Made by a program: the position numbers and the translations under genes
The notes under the pieces: generated by a model
The model's input: only the letters and a program-made list of their open reading frames with translations
What the model was told of the DNA's origin: nothing
Databases searched by the model: none
Source of the DNA: Candidatus Saccharimonadota bacterium
GTDB taxonomy: Bacteria > Patescibacteriota > Saccharimonadia > Saccharimonadales > Saccharimonadaceae
DNA: 18,835 bases
Assembly (NCBI GenBank): GCA_900555675.1
Contig: UNSN01000012.1
Coordinates: 1-18,835 of the forward strand
Direction: 5' to 3'
Shown: positions 1 to 6,061 of the stretch, piece by piece
How the letters are laid out: every line of letters begins with the position of its first letter
How positions within the stretch are numbered: the first letter of the stretch is position 1

Positions 1-81
1 GCTATCATGCTTGAGATATTGTAACATAAGTCATATTTCAGCCGCACAAAACTAGCCTAAATATACTGTCGCGTTAAGTTT

Positions 82-90
82 TGCTATAAT
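82..90 (+). promoter_or_regulatory. extended -10 promoter of smpB
   Basis: TGC followed by a perfect TATAAT (85-90). Only 7 bases separate the box from the ATG at 98, so transcription should start at about the start codon. No TTGACA-like -35 is visible at 16-18 bases, but an extended -10 can work without one. There is no Shine-Dalgarno sequence before the ATG. Confidence 0.75.
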
Positions 91-97
91 ATAATCC

Positions 98-574
98 ATG
101 TCAAAGCCAAAAGCTAAAAAACCAGCCACACAGAATATTGTCAATCGTCGCGCACGGTTTGATTATGAACTTGGCGAAGAAATTGTAGCCGGCTTGGTTT
201 TAACTGGGATGGAAGTGCGAGCCGCCAGAGAAGGACACGTCCAACTTAAAGGCTCATTTGTTAGCTTAAGAAACGGCGAATTGTGGCTAAATAACGCCAG
301 CTTTTCACTGCGATTAAACGTTCGCGGAGAAGCAAATAGCCGCTCAGTCGACACTTCGGCGCGGAAATTATTGGTAAGTAAAAAACAATTGTCCAATTTT
401 ACAGAAGCCAAAAAACAGGGAATGACAATCGTCCCGACCAAATTGTTGACCAACGGAAAATTCATTAAAGTTGTAATTGCACTCGGAAAAGGTAAGAAAA
501 ATTACGACAAGCGCCAAACCATCAAACGTCGCGACCAAGACCGAGAAACAAGGCGGCTTATCTCTAATAGATAA
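98..574 (+). CDS. smpB: SsrA-binding protein SmpB
   Basis: SmpB binds tmRNA and brings it to ribosomes stalled on broken mRNAs, so that the nascent chain is tagged and the ribosome is released. The protein has 158 residues, normal for the family. It shows the OB-fold start with NRRARFDYEL (16-25), the GLVLTGMEVRAAREGHVQLK block (32-51), and the basic C-terminal tail with KNYDKR and KRRDQDRETRR. That tail enters the mRNA channel in known SmpB structures. The ATG lies 7 bases after a consensus -10 box and has no Shine-Dalgarno sequence, so translation is probably leaderless. The gene converges on the glycosyltransferase that ends at 604. No tmRNA gene was seen in this window. The identification is secure. 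Confidence 0.97.
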   Translation: MSKPKAKKPATQNIVNRRARFDYELGEEIVAGLVLTGMEVRAAREGHVQLKGSFVSLRNGELWLNNASFSLRLNVRGEANSRSVDTSARKLLVSKKQLSNFTEAKKQGMTIVPTKLLTNGKFIKVVIALGKGKKNYDKRQTIKRRDQDRETRRLISNR

Positions 575-603
575 TCGCATTGACTACGAACCAGGCTCAG
601 AAT

Positions 604-1902
604 TTATTGATTTTCGCGCGCGTCAATTAGCTTTTCATAAAGCTTTTCAAGCTTCTTCACTTGACTGCGCTCCGTGAATTTATTAGCCAGCTTCTTACTT
701 TCAGCGCTAAATTCCGCTTGTTTCTTCGGACTTTTTAGAATTGCAATTACTTTTTCCGCGACACTTTCTGGATTGTTCTCCGCAAAATAGCCATTGACTC
801 CGTCCTTCACGACCTCTGAAACTTCCTTGTCAATAATAACAATCGGCTTTCCAGCGTGAGCAGCTTCGTGAAGAACCCAGCCCTGCGTATCCTTAAGCGA
901 AGGAAAAGTAAACACATTCATCACTTTATACGCCACGCCCAAATCTTCTCGTGGCATAGCGCCAGTAAATATAATCCTATCCGCAAAATCCGTCTCGGCT
1001 GCCATTTTTTCCAAAGTCTTTCGATATTCAAAATCACCAACAAACAATAGCTTCGATTTCGGACGAGCTTCGGCAATAAACTCGCTAAACGCCTGAATCA
1101 AAATTGGCAAATTCTTTTCCTCGCCCAAACGCCCCACAAAGCCAAACACCTCATCTTTTTCATCAAGACCCCATTGCTCGCGAAATTCTGCAACTCGTTT
1201 TGCGCTTGCTCGCGGAAGAGCATTCACACCGTTTGGCATTAAAGTAACATCGTACGTGTAATCTTCAGTCTGCCAAGATTCCAATTGATCGCGGCTTTTA
1301 CGCGACAGGGCAATCACCGCATCCGCCTTGCTGTATAAAATAGTTATGACGCGCTCAATAATATCTTTATTCCATTTCGTTACGCCATTACGCGGACGAT
1401 ATAATTTGGCAACTTCCAGCAAATCCTGTCCATTCAGTTTTACCGACAATGGAAAAACCACTCCCGCCAACGCCAAAACTCCCGGCAAAACCGCAGGATA
1501 ATGATCGACGAATTCATATAGATCCGTGCAATGCTGGATAATCAAAGGAATATTATTTTTCTTTGCCGCCTTCACGCCCAATAGCCCAATTTGCGACGGC
1601 GTAAAAATATGAACGACGTCCAGATGCATATTAGCAATTTGGCGCTGCACCACAGGAGGGAAGAACACCGACGTGTCGTAATCATCAAAGAACGCGCCCG
1701 TAATTGAGCGGAAACGAATTATTCGACTATTTTCATCTTCGTGAAGGAGTTCGGCTTGCTTGGACGGATTAATAGACTTTGCTGGGCAAAAAACATAGAC
1801 CTCATGCCCCAAAGCTTCCAGCTCGCGCTTTAATGATTCAACAACGTAAACGATACCATTAATGGACGGTCTGTAACTGTCCGTAAAAAGTCCTATCCTC
1901 AT
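604..1902 (-). CDS. GT4-family glycosyltransferase, glycolipid-synthase-like
   Basis: A GT-B fold retaining glycosyltransferase of 432 residues that transfers a sugar from a nucleotide sugar. The N-terminus has the typical family 4 start MRIGLFTDSYRPSINGIVYV with a glycine-rich acceptor loop. The C-terminal donor domain has GFVGRLGEEKN (254-264) and the conserved acidic helix around HEAAHAGKP (345-353). The closest family resemblance from memory is to monoglucosyl-diacylglycerol synthases and related lipid or mannosyl transferases. The neighbour at 1922-2947 resembles the second enzyme of such a pair, so membrane glycolipid synthesis is a reasonable inference; the substrate is not proven. It has its own -10 box just before the ATG, although it lies in line with the two upstream minus-strand genes. 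It ends TAA, 29 bases from the smpB stop. Confidence 0.88.
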   Translation of the reverse strand: MRIGLFTDSYRPSINGIVYVVESLKRELEALGHEVYVFCPAKSINPSKQAELLHEDENSRIIRFRSITGAFFDDYDTSVFFPPVVQRQIANMHLDVVHIFTPSQIGLLGVKAAKKNNIPLIIQHCTDLYEFVDHYPAVLPGVLALAGVVFPLSVKLNGQDLLEVAKLYRPRNGVTKWNKDIIERVITILYSKADAVIALSRKSRDQLESWQTEDYTYDVTLMPNGVNALPRASAKRVAEFREQWGLDEKDEVFGFVGRLGEEKNLPILIQAFSEFIAEARPKSKLLFVGDFEYRKTLEKMAAETDFADRIIFTGAMPREDLGVAYKVMNVFTFPSLKDTQGWVLHEAAHAGKPIVIIDKEVSEVVKDGVNGYFAENNPESVAEKVIAILKSPKKQAEFSAESKKLANKFTERSQVKKLEKLYEKLIDARENQ

Positions 1903-1911
1903 AATAGCCCC

Positions 1912-1920
1912 ATTATACCA
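1912..1920 (-). promoter_or_regulatory. extended -10 promoter of glycosyltransferase 604-1902
   Basis: On the minus strand this reads TGG-TATAAT, 9 bases before the ATG at 1902. The predicted transcript start leaves about 3 untranslated bases. It lies between two same-strand genes, so the downstream gene can be transcribed independently. Confidence 0.65.
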
Positions 1921-1921
1921 T

Positions 1922-2947
1922 TTATATCAGCGATCGATAAAATTCAACCAATCGCTCAGCGCCAGCACTGCTGTCAAAACGTTTGGCAATCTTTTCTGCT
2001 AATAGACATTGTTGGCTATAAAATTTCTTATTTCGCCTCAGTTTATCTACTTGGGTAACAAAATCGCTATCAGACGAAGCCATTACCGCCCCATCTCTAA
2101 ATGTTGTGTCATAATCAGAAATATCTCGCAAGACAACAGGTAATCCTGCGGCAGCGGCCTCAACAACAACCAAACCGAAGGTTTCCTGCTCGCTCGGCAA
2201 TACAAATACATCGGCCGCACGGTAATAATCAGCAACATCGTCAAGCGGTATCACACCGGTAAATTTCAAATTCTTTGGCGGATTATTCATCATTCTTTGC
2301 ATAGCACCATTCTCAGCCGCAATCACTCCAAACGGCACGCCGCCGACCCATACAAACTCCACATCAGGCATCTTTTCTGCCATATCAAAAAACACATCGA
2401 CACGCTTACGTGGCTGCACTTGACCACTTCCAACAACCACAAAAGCATCATTGCTAATGCCAAGCTTTTGTCTAGCAGATTTCTTCTTCGCCGGTGAATT
2501 AGCATATTTTGCCGTATCTATAGTGTTGTATAGTACAGAAATTGGCTTCTTGACACCAATTTTTTCCAGTTCGTTCTTTGTATAATCAGATACCGCCAAG
2601 ACCAAATCAGCTTTATTGTAAAACCATCGTAAATACGCGCGAGCAAGTGGCTCTAGCAACTTCGCACCCTTAATACTACCTATAAAAGAAGCTGGTACAA
2701 CATGAGCAGACACAACCTTCTTTCCGCCAGATTGACGCATTTTTTTCATCGAATACAGTCCGGTAGTTTGCGCATGGACTATATCCGCATCTAACCGAGC
2801 CTTATTCACCGCAATATCAATATCATTACGATCTTTAAGCGCATTTGTCATCTCTACAAAGGCCGTATGCACACCGTGACCCTGAACGGTAAACTCGCTC
2901 TCAGAAATCATATCAACAATTAGTTTTTTATCGTCTTTCTTACTCAT
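1922..2947 (-). CDS. GT4-family glycosyltransferase, CpoA/diglucosyl-lipid-synthase-like
   Basis: A GT4 glycosyltransferase of 341 residues. The N-terminus has the glycine loop SEFTVQGHGVHTAFVEM (16-32). The donor half has the basic phosphate-binding QPRKR (178-182) and the sugar-nucleotide motif PSEQETFGLVVVEAAAAGLP (251-270), whose two glutamates E255 and E263 form the family's EX7E pattern. The N-terminal half resembles enzymes such as pneumococcal CpoA, which add a second sugar to glucosyl-diacylglycerol. Together with the next gene this suggests two-step glycolipid synthesis. The family call is firm; the substrate is inference. A TGC-TATACT box ends 6 bases before the ATG, so the mRNA should be leaderless. 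It is 19 bases from the downstream transferase. Confidence 0.88.
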   Translation of the reverse strand: MSKKDDKKLIVDMISESEFTVQGHGVHTAFVEMTNALKDRNDIDIAVNKARLDADIVHAQTTGLYSMKKMRQSGGKKVVSAHVVPASFIGSIKGAKLLEPLARAYLRWFYNKADLVLAVSDYTKNELEKIGVKKPISVLYNTIDTAKYANSPAKKKSARQKLGISNDAFVVVGSGQVQPRKRVDVFFDMAEKMPDVEFVWVGGVPFGVIAAENGAMQRMMNNPPKNLKFTGVIPLDDVADYYRAADVFVLPSEQETFGLVVVEAAAAGLPVVLRDISDYDTTFRDGAVMASSDSDFVTQVDKLRRNKKFYSQQCLLAEKIAKRFDSSAGAERLVEFYRSLI

Positions 2948-2953
2948 ACCTAC

Positions 2954-2962
2954 AGTATAGCA
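2954..2962 (-). promoter_or_regulatory. extended -10 promoter of glycosyltransferase 1922-2947
   Basis: On the minus strand this reads TGC-TATACT with exactly 6 bases to the ATG at 2947, placing the expected +1 on the A of the start codon. Confidence 0.65.
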
Positions 2963-2967
2963 AATAA

Positions 2968-3777
2968 TTATTCCGCCAATATCAATTCGGCAACCAGTTC
3001 TGGACTGTCCAACACCGACAAATGTCCCGTATCAAGCTCCACAAATTTATCAATTTTTACACCATCGGCGGCGTTTACGGGAAGCGAAATCTTATCCCGT
3101 CGCCCAACTATCAATCCCGTAAACTCACGCTCAGAAATAATAATTTTATTGCCCCGAGAAATGTCCCGCGCAATTTTCGATTGCTCCAAATATTGCCGCC
3201 GCGTTACTCGCGTATTTTTCGTCAGCCACCGTATCAAATCCACGACATTTTTCCGTCTATTATTCACCAAACACAGCCCACGAAACACCGAAAAATAATA
3301 GTTCAAATAGATATATTGATTCACTCGACGAGTGCGGTAAAAGAACGACGAGGAAATTCTCGATACGACCGAAGTTTTCATCGGAGGGCTAATGTACCAA
3401 ATTTTCTGGCATTGCATTTTATTTGCCGCCAAACATCCAAGTGAATGGGCGACAACCTCGTCAATTGACACGCCTTTACCGCCAAAAGCCGGCATCAAAT
3501 TCATCGCCCAATTTTCAACGTCGCTCATTTTCATATTTTTTATCAATTGACTTCTGCCATGAGAAGGCAAGTCAACAAACACCAAATTCGCATCATTTTT
3601 CAGGTAATAAGCCAGCGGAATCATTCCGTGAAAATCGCCACCAATGCCATGAATTAGCAAAATAGTTTTATCTGAGCCACCTTGATAAAAATAACAAGCA
3701 GTTTTCACGCCTCCGACATCCATGAAATCGCTTGATATTTTACCCAAAAACTTATCGTACATTGGTAGCATATTCAT
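2968..3777 (-). CDS. alpha/beta hydrolase
   Basis: A soluble alpha/beta-hydrolase-fold protein of 269 residues. The oxyanion segment is LLIHGIGGDFHG (40-51). The nucleophile elbow reads VVAHSLGCLA with Ser112, where the usual first glycine is an alanine (A-H-S-L-G). The likely acid is Asp228 (GRRDKI) and the likely base is His252 (DTGHLSVLDSPE). The region 130-200 between them would form the lid and is rich in Tyr, Arg and Phe. The substrate is unknown; position upstream of two lipid-type glycosyltransferases makes a lipid or ester substrate possible but unproven. The N-terminus reads MNMLPM, so there are three possible starts. The second ATG (3771) lies 9 bases after the -10 box and fits the local leaderless pattern better than the first, which lies only 3 bases after it. 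Confidence 0.85.
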   Translation of the reverse strand: MNMLPMYDKFLGKISSDFMDVGGVKTACYFYQGGSDKTILLIHGIGGDFHGMIPLAYYLKNDANLVFVDLPSHGRSQLIKNMKMSDVENWAMNLMPAFGGKGVSIDEVVAHSLGCLAANKMQCQKIWYISPPMKTSVVSRISSSFFYRTRRVNQYIYLNYYFSVFRGLCLVNNRRKNVVDLIRWLTKNTRVTRRQYLEQSKIARDISRGNKIIISEREFTGLIVGRRDKISLPVNAADGVKIDKFVELDTGHLSVLDSPELVAELILAE

Positions 3778-3780
3778 TAA

Positions 3781-3789
3781 ATTATATCA
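3781..3789 (-). promoter_or_regulatory. extended -10 promoter of alpha/beta hydrolase
   Basis: On the minus strand this reads TGA-TATAAT. It is back to back with the plus-strand -10 of the exonuclease gene, with only 9 bases between the two boxes. Each promoter's -35 region therefore covers the other gene's start. Confidence 0.65.
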
Positions 3790-3795
3790 TCACGG

Positions 3796-3801
3796 TATAA
3801 T
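3796..3801 (+). promoter_or_regulatory. -10 promoter of exonuclease III gene
   Basis: A perfect TATAAT with 6 bases to the ATG at 3808, predicting a transcript that starts at the A of the start codon. No good -35 and no TGn extension are visible. Confidence 0.65.
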
Positions 3802-3807
3802 AAAACT

Positions 3808-4608
3808 ATGAAGCTTTTCTCTTGGAACGTAAACGGCATTCGTGCAGTTATAAATAAGGGTGAATTCGCGAAGTTTATTAACACGTACGATCCAGATATT
3901 TTATGCCTACAAGAAACCAAAGCCACACGAGATCAAGTTGAAATTGACCTGCCAAATTATCACGAACATTTCTATTCCGCCGCCAAAAAAGGCTATTCTG
4001 GTACGGCAATTTTCTCTAAAATCCCGCCCTTAAGCTGGCGCGACAGTTTTCCGCCGAACATCATTGAAAGGTTTGATTTAACGGGCGACGAGTACGGCAA
4101 TCCAGCCGACGAAGGACGAATTATCACCGCCGAGTTTGACGATTTTTGGGTTGTCAATTGCTACACTCCGAACTCAAAAGGGGATTTGAGCCGATTGGAT
4201 TTGCGATATAAAAAATGGGACAAGGCAGTGTTGGCTTATCTGGAAGAATTGGAATTGTCAAAGCCAGTCCTTTATTGCGGCGATATGAACGTAGCGCATC
4301 AGGAAATTGACTTGGCAAATCCGAAACCCAACATCGGCAAGCACGGCTTCACTGACGAAGAGCGGGAAGGTTTTCAGAACTATTTGGACGCTGGATTCAT
4401 AGACACTTTCCGAGCGGCTTTCCCTGAAAAAACTGGCGCGTACACTTGGTGGACACATTGGGCGAATGCCAGGGCGCGAAATGTCGGTTGGCGGATTGAC
4501 TATTGGCTAGCGTCGCGTGAAATTGCAAATCGCGTTACTAATCCGCAAATTCATCCAGAACAAATGGGCAGCGATCATTGTCCGGTGAGTATTGAGGTAA
4601 ATTTGTAA
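3808..4608 (+). CDS. xth: exodeoxyribonuclease III / AP endonuclease
   Basis: A base-excision-repair nuclease that cleaves 5' of abasic sites and degrades duplex DNA 3' to 5'. The 266-residue protein matches the usual length of the ExoIII/ExoA family. Conserved blocks are all present: MKLFSWNVNGIRA at the start, CLQETKA with the metal-binding Glu36, YCGDMNVAH with Asp159 and Asn161, RIDYWL near 229, and GSDHCPV with Asp256 and His257 at the end. The gene is the first of a two-gene unit: its TAA overlaps the next ATG by one base (TAATG), so the second gene is translationally coupled. Its promoter is embedded in the divergent promoter of the hydrolase. Confidence 0.96.
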   Translation: MKLFSWNVNGIRAVINKGEFAKFINTYDPDILCLQETKATRDQVEIDLPNYHEHFYSAAKKGYSGTAIFSKIPPLSWRDSFPPNIIERFDLTGDEYGNPADEGRIITAEFDDFWVVNCYTPNSKGDLSRLDLRYKKWDKAVLAYLEELELSKPVLYCGDMNVAHQEIDLANPKPNIGKHGFTDEEREGFQNYLDAGFIDTFRAAFPEKTGAYTWWTHWANARARNVGWRIDYWLASREIANRVTNPQIHPEQMGSDHCPVSIEVNL

Positions 4609-5399
4609 TGGATATGAAATTTTGGCAAAAACAAGAACCAGGGAAACCACTTTTTCCAGATGTCGAATGGAATAAGCCAGAGCGACGCGACCAAGCGGGA
4701 AAATTAGGAATCATCGGCGGCAACAAATTAGGCTTTTTGGCGGTGGCAGAAAGTTATCAAGAATCCCTTAAAACCGGCGTGGGCGAGGCTCGTGTTTTGC
4801 TGCCTGACGCCTTGAAAAAAAATGTTCCCGCGAATATGACCGACGTTTTATTCGCGCCAACGAACCAATCAGGAAGCCTGGCAAACGAAGCGCTCACTGA
4901 AACTTTGGCGCTGGAAAGATGGGCGGACGTATTGCTATTATGCGGCGACGCTGGACGAAATAGCCAAACGGCAATTGTCTACGAAGAATTGATCAAAAAG
5001 TCAGAAATTCCCGTCGTGCTGACGCGAGACGCGATTGACCTCGTGCAAAATAGTTTTCAGGAAATTCTGGACAATCCGCACGTGGTTTTCATAGCAAGTC
5101 TGGCGCAAGTCCAAAAAATATTCCGCGCAATTTTTTATCCAAAAATGATTACATTCAGCATTCAATTGTCACAGCTCGTCGAAGCGCTTCACAAATTCAC
5201 CATCACATATCCAGTAACAATTTGCGTTTTTCATGCCGACAATTTAATAATCGCCCACAGCGGAGAAGTCGTCACCCAAAAATGGGACGCACCAATGGCA
5301 ATTTGGCGAGGAACCGTCGGCGCTCGCGCCGCAAGCTACTTGATTTGGTCGCCGAAAGCGCCGCTAGCAGCAATCAGCACCGCTATTTGCAAAATATAG
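4608..5399 (+). CDS. NAD(P)H-hydrate dehydratase-like (YjeF C-terminal/ribokinase fold) protein, diverged
   Basis: A protein of 263 residues resembling the C-terminal domain of YjeF/NnrD, which repairs hydrated NAD(P)H using ADP or ATP. Visible support is QAGKLGIIGGNKLGFLAVAE (29-48), equivalent to the family's 'G.v.viGGs....GA...a' start, then a TGVGEARVLLPD strand, and ADVLLLCGDAGRNSQT (106-121) where the family usually has 'aD.vviGpGlG'. The usual GPGLG is replaced by CGDAGRNS and the C-terminal nucleotide signature is weak, so catalytic activity is doubtful. It overlaps the exonuclease stop by one base. A second ATG lies two codons in (4614). No typical NnrE epimerase domain is attached. 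Fold-level identification only. Confidence 0.6.
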   Translation: MDMKFWQKQEPGKPLFPDVEWNKPERRDQAGKLGIIGGNKLGFLAVAESYQESLKTGVGEARVLLPDALKKNVPANMTDVLFAPTNQSGSLANEALTETLALERWADVLLLCGDAGRNSQTAIVYEELIKKSEIPVVLTRDAIDLVQNSFQEILDNPHVVFIASLAQVQKIFRAIFYPKMITFSIQLSQLVEALHKFTITYPVTICVFHADNLIIAHSGEVVTQKWDAPMAIWRGTVGARAASYLIWSPKAPLAAISTAICKI

Positions 5400-5417
5400 C
5401 TTCTTATAAATATCCGC

Positions 5418-5446
5418 TTGACATTACGTACAATTAGTTGTATTAT
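5418..5446 (+). promoter_or_regulatory. consensus promoter of the small membrane-protein cassette
   Basis: A perfect -35 TTGACA (5418-5423), a 17-base spacer and -10 TATTAT (5441-5446). An overlapping TATACT at 5444-5449 would give a 20-base spacer. This is the only perfect TTGACA promoter noticed in the window, and it has a long leader of about 80 bases, unlike most neighbours. Confidence 0.7.
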
Positions 5447-5456
5447 ACTAACAAGC

Positions 5457-5508
5457 TTTCACCCATGACTTGTCAAAGGGCGAAAGTAGCCCTTGGTCAT
5501 GAGTGAAA
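5457..5508 (+). promoter_or_regulatory. long leader hairpin upstream of the small membrane protein
   Basis: The outer arms 5457-5469 and 5496-5508 are complementary over 13 positions with a single C-A mismatch. Inside is a second perfect stem, AAGGGC (5476-5481) with GCCCTT (5489-5494), around a 7-base loop. There is a 6-base bulge on the 5' side and one base on the 3' side. It lies wholly between the promoter and the ribosome binding site, as an attenuator or translational control element would. No U-run follows directly, so it is not an ordinary terminator. Confidence 0.65.
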
Positions 5509-5524
5509 CACTTCTTAAGGAGTG
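5509..5524 (+). promoter_or_regulatory. self-complementary Shine-Dalgarno region
   Basis: CACTTCTT faces AAGGAGTG directly, with complete complementarity (one G-U pair). The SD core AAGGAG (5517-5522) would therefore be partly masked in a small hairpin, allowing for turn bases. The spacing from the SD to the ATG at 5533 is 10 bases. Confidence 0.5.
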
Positions 5525-5532
5525 ATTTTATC

Positions 5533-5751
5533 ATGCGAATTGGGTCTCTGTTCGTCATTGTCGTAGCGGTTATGACAATCGTCATAACTCCCGCCTTGAT
5601 CGGGGCGGTAATCGGGATGCTAATCGCATTCCTGTTCGCCATAAACGTCACCCCCACAGCACTTATTGGAGCTCTGGGCGGTGCCTGCTCCGGGCTCGCG
5701 CTCCTGCTGAACGCAGGGCTGAATGGGAAAAAGGGACAGGGGCTGCAGTAA
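5533..5751 (+). CDS. small hydrophobic membrane protein, unknown function
   Basis: A 72-residue, almost wholly hydrophobic protein. One long or two short membrane helices span residues 4-37, with glycines at GAVIGM. A glycine- and alanine-rich helix spans 41-60 (ALIGALGGACSGLALLLN), followed by a short basic tail NGKKGQG. I do not recognise the family. The ATG was chosen because AAGGAG lies 10 bases upstream; an in-frame GTG at 5503 is inside the leader hairpin and is less likely. Codon choice (CTG, GGG, CCC, CTC) is GC-richer than all neighbours, which suggests transfer from elsewhere. It has its own promoter, structured leader and structured 3' end. A type I toxin-like, holin-like or peptide-signalling role are all possible; nothing in the sequence decides. 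Confidence 0.65.
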   Translation: MRIGSLFVIVVAVMTIVITPALIGAVIGMLIAFLFAINVTPTALIGALGGACSGLALLLNAGLNGKKGQGLQ

Positions 5752-5822
5752 AGCCCACAGAAACAGCTCGCCTGGAAGGCTATAAAGCCTCGGCTAGTGC
5801 CTTTCTGCGGGCTGTTTTCTTT
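5752..5822 (+). terminator. branched 3' hairpin with T-rich tail
   Basis: A closing stem pairs 5752-5763 (AGCCCACAGAAA) with 5802-5813 (TTTCTGCGGGCT), 12 positions with one mismatch. Inside is a hairpin AGGCT-ATAA-AGCCT (5777-5790) and a possible 3-bp GGC-TAGT-GCC (5792-5801). The tail TGTTTTCTTTG follows. It begins right after the stop codon of the small membrane protein. A simple intrinsic terminator would not need the inner hairpins, so it may also be a structured RNA element. Confidence 0.6.
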
Positions 5823-5826
5823 GCAT

Positions 5827-5852
5827 AAAAAAAATCGCCCAAAATGGACGAT
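5827..5852 (-). terminator. intrinsic terminator of tRNA-Leu
   Basis: On the minus strand, ATCGTCC-ATTTT-GGGCGAT forms a 7-bp stem (one G-U pair) followed by eight T. It lies 19 bases past the tRNA CCA end. Confidence 0.85.
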
Positions 5853-5871
5853 TATCACCTGAAGCTGTCTC

Positions 5872-5958
5872 TGGTACCGCGGGCCGGACTTGAACCGGCA
5901 CGAGCTATTGCTCACCAGATTTTGAGTCTAGCGCGTCTACCAATTCCGCCACCGCGGC
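5872..5958 (-). tRNA. tRNA-Leu (anticodon CAA)
   Basis: An 87-base class II tRNA with encoded CCA. The acceptor is GCCGCGG paired with CCGCGGT, so the first pair is G1-U72. The D region GGTGGCGGAATTGGTAGACGC is typical of leucine. The anticodon stem CTAGA/TCTGG encloses loop CTCAAAA, giving anticodon CAA (reads UUG). The long variable arm GAGC-AATA-GCTC is present. The T arm is GCCGG-TTCAAGT-CCGGC and the discriminator is A. It has its own promoter and terminator and is oriented opposite to both flanking genes. Confidence 0.97.
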
Positions 5959-5986
5959 ACAAGAGAACGCTCCAAGCTACCGTATG

Positions 5987-6015
5987 ATTGTAGCACAACT
6001 AACAATTTCTCACAA
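5987..6015 (-). promoter_or_regulatory. promoter of tRNA-Leu
   Basis: On the minus strand: -35 TTGTGA (6015-6010), 17-base spacer, -10 TGC-TACAAT (5992-5987), 28 bases before the mature tRNA 5' end. Confidence 0.65.
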
Positions 6016-6045
6016 GCACGACTTTTATTTGATATCAATTTGACG

Positions 6046-6051
6046 TATAAT
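6046..6051 (+). promoter_or_regulatory. -10 promoter of sortase gene
   Basis: Perfect TATAAT, 10 bases before the ATG at 6062. The AAAGGAGT between them looks like a Shine-Dalgarno sequence, but only 2 bases separate GGAGT from the ATG and the RNA should begin within it, so it probably does not act as one. No -35 match is visible. Confidence 0.6.
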
Positions 6052-6061
6052 AAAAGGAGTT

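Noticed and set aside
5448..5915. 155-residue open frame on the minus strand across the small membrane protein and into tRNA-Leu
   Set aside because: It runs through the tRNA and its terminator and is antisense to a gene with its own promoter and SD; the Pro/Ser-rich product is typical of a shadow frame.
5827..6015. Mobile-element attachment site at tRNA-Leu, to explain the neighbouring odd cassette
   Set aside because: I found no repeated copy of the tRNA 3' end and no integrase gene in the window; the cassette is separated from the tRNA by its terminator.
6052..6060. AAAAGGAGT before the sortase ATG as a strong Shine-Dalgarno
   Set aside because: Only 2 bases separate GGAGT from the ATG, and the predicted transcript begins inside it.
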